A DNA stretch of 64,000 nucleotides from Aricia agestis (lineage: Eukaryota; Arthropoda; Insecta; Lepidoptera; Lycaenidae), in NCBI RefSeq assembly GCF_905147365.1, contig NC_056410.1, positions 8,717,501 to 8,781,500 of the forward strand. Reading direction: 5' to 3'. Positions 57,998-64,000 of the stretch are shown one piece after another. Positions within the stretch are counted from its first letter, which is position 1. Every line of letters starts with the position of its first letter. The notes under the pieces were generated by a model that saw nothing but the letters and a program-made list of their open reading frames with translations, was not told where the DNA came from and did not search any database. The position numbers and the translations under genes were made by a program.

Positions 57998-58558
57998 AAT
58001 TTCCCACGCCAAAGCGTAGCTCATTGTTATACATCTAGTGCAGTGGTAAACAGGAAAACTAGGCGCCGATTCAAATCGGTTCATTGGTGAATGGTGAAAA
58101 ATACTGTTCCGCTGCGACAATCATATTTTGGAGCAACGAATTCACCGACAATTTCCAGTAGGTACTAAAACTTTTTTGTTTCATTGATAAGATGGATGGA
58201 GGACTTCCTCCTTTCTTGGGAGCGAATAAATCGTCTTCAAACGTTTCGCGTGTAATGTACTATGACACAGAAGCCGCACAAAGAACCGTGATTCAGAGGC
58301 TGACGCGGACGCTTTCATTATTTTGCTTCTTCGTCTTATTAATTTATTTAACGGATATTTACAGAAGCTTCCGCCGAGTGCTCTAAATGTTTTTGGTGTT
58401 TTTTTTTTGCATTTTTGCAAACAAAAACAATAACAAGGAAACAAAACTTATAGATATTATTTCCGAGCTCTGACTAGAAAGCTTTGTGTCGTAATTACCA
58501 TGATGACAAAACATTTACAGCTATTTTAGTAAAAATATTAATATCTATGATATATCTA

Positions 58559-58655
58559 AATTACAGCTCCTACGCCCATTTCGGTGTTAGTGGCCGATTC
58601 GATAGACACCCAGGCGCTACGCATGAGTCATTTATAGTTTCCAAGTTGGGAAATG
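58559..58655 (-). mobile_element. SINE1 3' fragment
   Basis: CAGCTCCTACGCCCATTTCG, GTGTTAGTGGCCGATTCGAT and GCGCTACGCATGAGTCATTT correspond to the 3' end of the SINE at 51222-51575, with many changes. It lacks the tRNA head. Confidence 0.6.
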
Positions 58656-58717
58656 AAAATTTGTCTATTTAATGTCTAGGTATTTCTTTTCTCCTAATCC
58701 AGAGAGACCAATAATTA

Positions 58718-59208
58718 GGGTGTTTTGATATTCTATTTGCCACCAGGTGCCGCTATGTATCCTTAGGATATATTATATCGTGTCTAATTCATAAAGTTAA
58801 TATACCTAGCGGAATAGAGAAACAAAGGCCTGAGCAAGAGAGATGTTACTATCAGTAACACTGCGTGGTAAAAAGAGACGTGTGATGATGACAGCAGCAT
58901 TCTTTTTTTGACGTCCAGCCGGCACGTGCCGCACGTTGACAATTTTTTATCTCATAGAAATCATGTTCAATCATGCTTGTGTAAGTGTATACGTACATAT
59001 ATTTTTCACACAGATGAAAACCAATTTTGGTTACGTTTGACAGCTCGAGATTGTTGCTCTATTCCGCGAGGTATATAAACTTTATGGTCTAACTGCTATC
59101 ATATGTCACGATATATCTGTCATGTGTCACGATAATATGCCTATTTGACACGATAGACCCTAAGGCTGTGCGGCACCTGGTGGCAAATAGAATAGAAATT
59201 AAAACACC
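58718..59208. mobile_element. MITE with about 40-bp inverted ends, split by the 297-bp MITE
   Basis: GGGTGTTTTGATATTCTATT, TGCCACCAGGTGCCGC and CCTTAGG at the left are inverted as CCTAAGGCTGTGCGGCACCT and ATAGAATAGAAATTAAAACA at the right. The middle (58790-59086) is a complete copy of another element with its own duplication, so this was the host of a nested insertion. Its own target duplication is not clear. Confidence 0.75.
58790..59086. mobile_element. 297-bp MITE with 8-bp target duplication, copy 2
   Basis: Ends CATAAAGTTAATATACCTAG and the inverse of TAGAATAACG-like/CGAGGTATATAAACTTTATG. Flanking duplicates are GTCTAATT (58782-58789) and GTCTAACT (59087-59094). The interior matches 29982-30277 closely, including GGCCTGAGCAAGAGAGATGT and TTTTTTTGACGTCCAGC. 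Confidence 0.85.
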
Positions 59209-59283
59209 TTCATTAATCCGACTCGAGGTGCATGATAAACTTCTTACATGCCTAATGCCTATTCGACACATGGGTTATTGACC

Positions 59284-59352
59284 TATAAGGCTATAACGCG
59301 AGAGTCGAACCCGCGACCGTCGAAAGCTTGAAGGCACTTGACCATGGAGGCG
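59284..59352 (-). mobile_element. Degraded SINE1 tRNA-like head
   Basis: Minus-strand GCCTCCATGGTCAAGTGCCT and GGTCGCGGGTTCGACTCTCG correspond to the head of SINE1. The stems do not pair as a tRNA, so it is not a tRNA gene. Confidence 0.55.
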
Positions 59353-59417
59353 TGAAACAGTGTATTTTTAATAGTAGCACCAATTAAAATTAGTAGTAAG
59401 CACAATAATATCCAGAC

Positions 59418-59532
59418 CTTTTTTGCGTTAGGCGAATGCGTTTACGCATTCCCGGGGCCTTGGGAGGACCACTGAGGTATGTGGGACTCCCCGGGGCGTC
59501 CCACATAGCGACGGGCACACGCTCAACGCAGC
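59418..59532 (-). mobile_element. LINE-like 3' fragment
   Basis: Minus-strand landmarks GGCGCGT-like GTCGCTATGTGGGACGCCCC and GGGAATGCGTAAACGCATTC resemble the ends at 15565 and 60840. It is short and its edges are unclear. Bases 59533-59953 show no gene. Confidence 0.4.
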
Positions 59533-59953
59533 GACCTAAGTGCTTTTGAAGCTAAATGAATAAACCAGCGCCATCTCTTGATAGATAAAGTCACCTAATA
59601 ATTTACACGCTTTATATGAGCATCGGCGCCGTAAAAATGTGTATTGTATACAAGTGATAAGAATAGAAATAATACTAACAGGTTGGAGACAACACGACAT
59701 ATTTACTTCTCTGTTTTTTTTTTCTATACTCCCATAGAAGAAAATACGGATTGCTGGAAGCATTTCTATGGTGGCGATACTACGCCTTACGTCTGATTGT
59801 AGAGTTTTTGTTGGCGGCGGTTGGACACTGTATAGAAAATACCATTGAGTTAGAAACATTTCCTAAATAATGGTATGTATGTGCAACCAGTTAAATAGCA
59901 GTTGGTGGACCTACGTTATTTGGTCGGGTTATAGTCAAATGATCAGTGCAATT

Positions 59954-59978
59954 TTCCGCTAGGTATATTAACTTTATG
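59954..59978. repeat. Single end of the 297-bp MITE family
   Basis: TTCCGCTAGGTATATTAACT and TTATG equal the right terminus of 29982-30277 and stop exactly where the SINE2 head begins. It is either a remnant of a deleted copy or the SINE inserted at the element end. Confidence 0.7.
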
Positions 59979-60223
59979 GTGCTCTGTGGCTTAGTTGGTA
60001 GGGCTGTTGGTAGCTCAAGCCGGGGGTCGCGGGTTCGAATCCCGCCGACGGAACAAAAAGTTTTCAAAGTTCCCGATTCATGGATGTGTATTAAATATTA
60101 TGTGTATAATATAATAAAAGTCTTAATTATATGTATAGTATAAAAAAGTATAAAAAGTATTAAATATAATATTTCCGTTGTCTGGTACCTGTAACACAAG
60201 TCCTTCAGGTACTTAGCACGGGG

Positions 60224-61030
60224 GGCGATACCGGTCCGTCCACGTCGTGTCCCTGGGCACCTCCCCCGTGCCATCGTGAGCTTTTTCACGGTGATACGGG
60301 AGGGGTGGCTGAACGCCGGTATGGGCGAGTGATTGTGTGTGTGTTTGGCTGCGCCCGCAGTGTGAAGAACGGGCCCGCGACCCGAGGTGTCGGAGTTTGA
60401 AGCTATGGAGGATCGCAATTGTCAAAAGACATCCAGAAGTTTAACCATATTGTTCGCTTGTTCTTCGTAATTGAGGATTTAATAATATGTAGTTCTTAGA
60501 TATAGTGCTCATGCTTTGTCACAGATTTTTTTTAAGTATCTAAGAATAACTATTGAATGAATTGAATACATCATTGACCTAGAGATAAAATACTAAAAAC
60601 AAAATAAAATCAATATTTAAGGATTCGTGTTTTTTGGCCTTTTTTGCTGCATAGTGATATTAATGGCAACAGTAGGCACTGGACATTTTTGCGAAATCAC
60701 TTAATTAATTAATAATACAATTAAAATAACATATAAAGGGGGCTCAATTACAAAAAACACAATTTTGGCCTCTGTTTATCTATAACGGTACGAAACCCTT
60801 CGTGCACGAATCTGACTCGCACTTGACCGATTTTTTTTGCTTCCGCCCTACCTGTAAGTCCTGTAACCGACGCTGCCCTACCTCAAATTTGACTCCAGCT
60901 ACAGCCCTGCATGGGGGGGTTTTAGTCGGTAAACCTCCGGTGACCCGGAGGGAGTCCGACATACCCCTGCCCCTTCCCCCGAGGGGCGGGGGATGCGTAA
61001 TGCATTTCCCCTCCTCAAAAAAAAAAAAAA
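60224..61030 (+). mobile_element. 807-bp poly(A) retroposon inserted in SINE2, with 16-bp duplication
   Basis: GGTACTTAGCACGGGG stands on both sides (60208-60223 and 61031-61046). The insert starts with a GC-rich block (GGCGATACCGGTCCGTCCAC), has an AT-rich middle, then CGGTGACCCGGAGGGAGTCC, GGGGCGGGGGATGCGTAATG and a run of about 14 A. Duplication plus terminal poly(A) shows insertion by target-primed reverse transcription. It has no reverse transcriptase, so it is non-autonomous or internally deleted, with the 5' and 3' parts of a LINE as the likely source. Confidence 0.85.
60632..60838 (-). mobile_element. Family B fragment inside the 807-bp retroposon
   Basis: TTGGCCTTTTTTGCTGCATA, GGGGGCTCAATTACAAAAAA and ACGAAACCCTTCGTGCACGA then CTGACTCGCACTTGACCGA are the reverse of the first half of family B. 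It is flanked by retroposon sequence on both sides. Confidence 0.6.
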
Positions 61031-61083
61031 GGTACTTAGCACGGGGTCAGACTGACGTGGTGTGAAGCATCCACAGATTTTAT

Positions 61084-62589
61084 AGGTTATTATTATTATT
61101 TTTCTATTGGTAAATGCAATAGAGATTATTATTAATAATATAATACAGCGCAGTAAACAAACTGACGATGCAATGTAGTGTTGGTATTTTTAGATTAAAA
61201 TTATACGGTCGCTTAATTCGTCTCTAATTTGCTTACAACTTGCTAGTTGCTCTCTGTAACTGTGCCAAAACGTGAACAAAAAATTACATTTTGTATAATT
61301 ATTATTTGGCAAACGAACTGTTTTGTGTGACGTAGAATGAGTTTCATAATTATAAATTATCAACCTATATTATAATGATAAGAAGTTGCCTTGAAATGAG
61401 TCCTAAAAAATAACTCCAAGTCGACTTGCGCCAATTCAAGTTTAGGTTAACGCTATGTTGAAATGTCTTGTTTCACTTCGCCCTTTTATAAATATTTTCC
61501 AAGTATTATTTTACATGTATGGCGTAATTTTAACTGACCGTGACTTGGCATTCACATCTCCAATCCTTCATGACATCCTGGTAAGTGTATAAGCCGGTAC
61601 TACATCACACTGTATTCAGGGCAGTGTAATAGGATTTAGGGTGTAAGGTTACCTACAAATTAAATTATCCTACAAGGGGCCACGCCTTTACTAACTACAG
61701 GACCATGAAAAAGTATCGTGTAATATCGGCTACAGAATAAACGATTAGTTTTACTTTTAAAAAGTTTATTTACGCACAGACGCATAATACTCCTGTATCT
61801 ATAACAAATTCGTATCAATACATAAATAGAATATCTAGCTATGATATAATTTCTATCATCTATTCAGATGCAACTCCATTTTCACTTTAAGTGCACTGGG
61901 TTTCCAATATCATAACTGCACTCTCTTAATACTTAAAACGTCTTCTAGACTTCCTTATTCGACTTGGCTGAAACAAAAAAATATGTTACTCTTACAAATT
62001 CATCAATCTTGTAAACAATCCTCTCCAAGTTGGGCCGTCTATAGCATACACAATCGAAGTGGGCAATCATAGACGAATGTGCAAATGTGTTGCACAAATT
62101 TTATTTCAAGAGCACGGCTAAATTACGCGACAGTAATTTAGCCGTGTTCTTGAATACAGTAATATTATAGTTTTGATTCATCGGACACCGTCTTTACTTT
62201 TATTGGTTAAGGGCCTGAGGGTGTGTTTTTCTACTAGAGATGAGTTAAACTGCGCTTGTAGGAATGTGTTTTTTAAACCAATAGAATGTCACCGCATAGC
62301 ATTACTCTATTGGATCTTAAAAACAACTTCCTTGCAACGCAGCTCAGCTCAGACTGCTTAGTAGCATTCGCTAGTTTAAAAAAAAGTATAAGGAATTTGA
62401 CAAACTTCCTTATAATTTTTTTAAGTTAAACTAAACTGTGTCTACCTGATAGAGATGCAGTCTTGGTGAAAAACAGCCTGCAGTATACTGTAGCAAGTCA
62501 GTAACCTTTTTTCACTGACATGCTATTTCAGCCACGTCTTTTAGCCAGTCGCGGCGGGGACTCTGTCAGTGTCGTAGTAGTTAGTACAC
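61084..62589. other. Sequence between SINE2 and the pyruvate kinase exon, with a hairpin
   Basis: No exon recognised. A hairpin at 62107-62152 pairs CAAGAGCACGGCTAAATTA with TAATTTAGCCGTGTTCTTG (one mismatch). 62534-62570 (CACGTCTTTTAGCCAGTCGC then GGCGGGGACTCTG) resembles the start of the pyruvate kinase exon at 62725-62753 and may be a partial duplication of it. Confidence 0.4.
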
Positions 62590-62750
62590 TCACATGACGC
62601 GCATGGTGTTGGTGAAGCCGGAGCCCTGCCGCCAGCCGGTGACGACGACGACGTTGTCACCGGTGTGCAGGAAGCCGCGCGCGCGCCCGAACTTCAGCCC
62701 GTACTGCACGCGGTTGTCCACGTCCTTCAGCCAGTCGCTGGCGGGGGACT
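62590..62750 (-). CDS. PyK: Pyruvate kinase, last recognised exon (C-terminus)
   Basis: After an acceptor (TTTCAG, plus-strand CTGAAA at 62751-62756) the minus strand encodes SPASDWLKDVDNRVQYGLKF then GRARGFLHTGDNVVVVTGWR and GSGFTNTMRVM, followed at once by TGA (62592-62590). This is the end of the C-terminal allosteric domain of pyruvate kinase, the last step of glycolysis (phosphoenolpyruvate plus ADP to pyruvate plus ATP, cytosolic). The two leading bases complete a Glu codon with the last base of the exon at 63478. The stop overlaps GTGAGT, a perfect donor (CAT|GTGAGT), so the gene may instead splice here to another short 3' exon. The sequence does not decide between the two. GC content is far above the flanks. 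Confidence 0.9.
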
Positions 62751-62832
62751 CTGAAATTGATTGAATATAATTATAAAAAAGGTAAAGAACAACGTTAACG
62801 GTCTGTTTACCCCGATTCTGCTGTAAACATTA

Positions 62833-62991
62833 AGGCTGACGTCTCGAAACCAGCGGGCAGCGGAGCGGGAGCCGCGCGGCGCGTGATAATGTGACAGACG
62901 GCTTATCCATATAAATCTATACATTGTCACGCACATCGCTGTTGCCGAGCCGCTGCCGCCCCGCTGTCCGCTGGTTTCGTGACTTCAGCCT
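62833..62991. mobile_element. MITE in the pyruvate kinase intron
   Basis: AGGCTGACGTCTCGAAACCA at the left is inverted as TGGTTTCGTGACTTCAGCCT at the right, with GCGGGCAGCGGAGCGG pairing further in. It is about 159 bp, non-coding, with no clear duplication. The frame at 62727-62936 runs from the exon into it and is not a separate gene. The rest of the intron (62992-63477) is AT-rich with nothing recognised. Confidence 0.7.
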
Positions 62992-63477
62992 ATACCCCTC
63001 ATAGACGTTTTTGATCTTGATAACTTTCTAAAACGTCCATAAATTACTCGTTCCTGACTACAACTACCCCCATTTAGTTTTGTAACATTGCTTATATTTA
63101 CCGCATTTTCCGCAACACTTCTGAACGCAATAACACTTTTTTTCTTTAGCAGATACACCTATAATGAGACGATGTAACTTAGTTTGTCTATAGTTAAACT
63201 TTCAAGTATCGATATACAAACCGACTTCATATCCCGCTACTAATTACTTTTTTGCAGTAAACCTACGAAAAAAAAGGATATGGGCGAACAGTCCATAGAC
63301 GGCCCCAATTTTATAATAAAAAAAAAACCTACGAACTATATTTTTAAAAGCCCTTATTGCAAAAAATTAAAAATATGCGAGCGATACACAAACACTTTTG
63401 TGTTCACGCAAGTATCACGCTTCTAACTCGTGTATCTTAATGTTCTGTATGTATAGACCATAGACATCTCAACTTAC

Positions 63478-63700
63478 CCTCATACACTATGGGCAGCACA
63501 CCGCGGAACAGGTGCGCCTGGCGCGCGGTCTGCGCGTGCCGTGTGACCGCGATGACGGGGCAGCGCGGCCGGTACTTGCTCAACAGGTGCGCCGACCGCC
63601 CGCTCGTCGTGATCACGATGATCGCCGACGCCATGGACTTGGTCGAGGCCTCAACAGCGGCGATCGCGACGGAATGGGCGGGGTCGATTGAGGGCTTGAC
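63478..63700 (-). CDS. PyK: Pyruvate kinase, internal exon
   Basis: The exon lies between an acceptor (TTCCCCAG) and a donor (GAGG|GTAAGT) on the minus strand. It encodes VKPSIDPAHSVAIAAVEAST, KSMASAIIVITTSGRSAHLL, SKYRPRCPVIAVTRHAQTAR and QAHLFRGVLPIVYE. This matches the C-terminal half of animal pyruvate kinase, with SGRSAHLLSKYRP being the conserved fructose-1,6-bisphosphate/C-domain region. It starts in phase 0 and leaves one base, matching the next exon. The earlier exons (catalytic barrel and B domain) are expected beyond the right edge, so the gene is partial here. Confidence 0.95.
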
Positions 63701-63742
63701 CTGGGGAATTATGTATCGTTTTCAACTTCTGGCATTATAAAT

Positions 63743-63945
63743 CCATACTAATATTATAAAATATGTGAAAGTGTGTCTATCTGTCTGTTAACTCTTCTCG
63801 TCCAAACCGCTGAACCGATTAAGATGAAATTTGGTGTGGAGATCGTTTGAGTGCAGGTAAAGAATATAGGATACTTTTTATACTAGAAAAAATTACGATT
63901 CCCGCGTGATAAACAAATTATGGCTCAACGGAGTTGCGAGCATTA
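63743..63945 (+). mobile_element. Family D retroposon tail in a pyruvate kinase intron
   Basis: CCATACTAATATTATAAAAT, TAACTCTTCTCGTCCAAACC, AAAGAATATAGGATACTTTT and TTCCCGCGTGATAAACAAAT in order, ending GGAGTTGCGAGCATTAAT. It lies about 40 bases upstream of the exon's acceptor on the other strand. The last 55 bases of the window show nothing. Confidence 0.7.
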
Positions 63946-64000
63946 ATTGATAAAATATTATTCAGATGCGACTCCGTTTTCACTTTAAAGACAACGAGCG

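Larger units (their letters stand above)
59979..61083 (+). mobile_element. SINE2, plus copy, split by an 807-bp retroposon
   Basis: The tRNA-like head has GTGGCTTAGTTGGTAGGGCT and box B GGTTCGAATCC. The body follows as in 52836-53098 to TTAGCACGGGG at 60213-60223. The SINE resumes at 61031 with GGTACTTAGCACGGGG and runs on to GTCAGACTGACGTGGTGTGA and an ATTATTATTATT tail. The frames at 59946 and 60098-60425 lie inside these repeats and are not genes. Confidence 0.85.

Noticed and set aside
59979..60055. tRNA gene (plus strand)
   Set aside because: It is tRNA-like with a clear box B, but the same head and body recur at 52836-53098, so it is a SINE head.
60098..60425. Minus-strand ORFs of 70-106 codons
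   Set aside because: They lie within SINE2 and the GC-rich start of the inserted retroposon.

Overview
The window looks like a piece of a lepidopteran (moth or butterfly) nuclear genome. It is AT-rich, almost free of coding sequence, and packed with small transposable elements, tRNA-derived SINEs and retroposon tails of the kinds I know from Lepidoptera. Host genes appear only as spliced exons with GT/AG borders. No bacterial, organellar or rRNA signal was seen. All family names rest on reading motifs by eye, without a database search.

Host genes. At the right edge, on the minus strand, lie two C-terminal exons of pyruvate kinase (63478-63700 and 62590-62750). Their splice phases fit exactly, and the 5' exons would lie beyond base 64000. 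Further left, also on the minus strand, are two short exons that each start with ATG and end in a consensus phase-0 donor (55661-55738 and 24248-24379). They look like alternative first coding exons of one long gene running leftward out of the window. The Thr/Lys-rich end of the second suggests a tropomodulin-like N-terminus, but no conserved domain is visible, so this is tentative. Most of the window would then be upstream sequence, first intron and downstream intron of that gene.

Mobile elements. The main object is a complete, apparently undamaged errantivirus (TED/17.6/gypsy-like LTR retrotransposon with env) at 38656-46217. It has two 263-bp LTRs that I read as identical, a 4-bp AGTA target duplication, a tRNA-type primer site, a polypurine tract, and open gag, pol and env frames. 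It lies antisense in the presumed intron. Around it are many non-autonomous DNA elements whose ends can be read: a 473-bp TTAA-flanked element in two copies, a ~296-bp element in two copies with 8-bp duplications, a Harbinger-like MITE with TTA duplications, a 952-bp element with GGTACGGTTGTGACA-type repeats, hAT-like and foldback elements, and an element of about 1.3 kb with inverted clusters of a 20-bp repeat.

Retroposons include two SINE families with Pol III box B heads. One SINE2 copy is split by an 807-bp poly(A) retroposon that made a 16-bp duplication and itself carries a fragment of a third family. A decayed retroelement-associated coding fragment lies at 35236-35800.

Layout: 1-11 kb small DNA elements and family A/B repeats; 11-17 kb stacked LINE/RTE-like tails; 17-30 kb mostly unrecognised AT-rich sequence with the first small exon; 30-38 kb repeats, the coding fragment and the inverted-cluster element; 38.7-46.2 kb errantivirus; 46-55 kb mostly unique sequence plus SINEs and MITEs; 55-56 kb GC-rich putative promoter and exon; 56-61 kb nested insertions; 62.6-63.7 kb pyruvate kinase.
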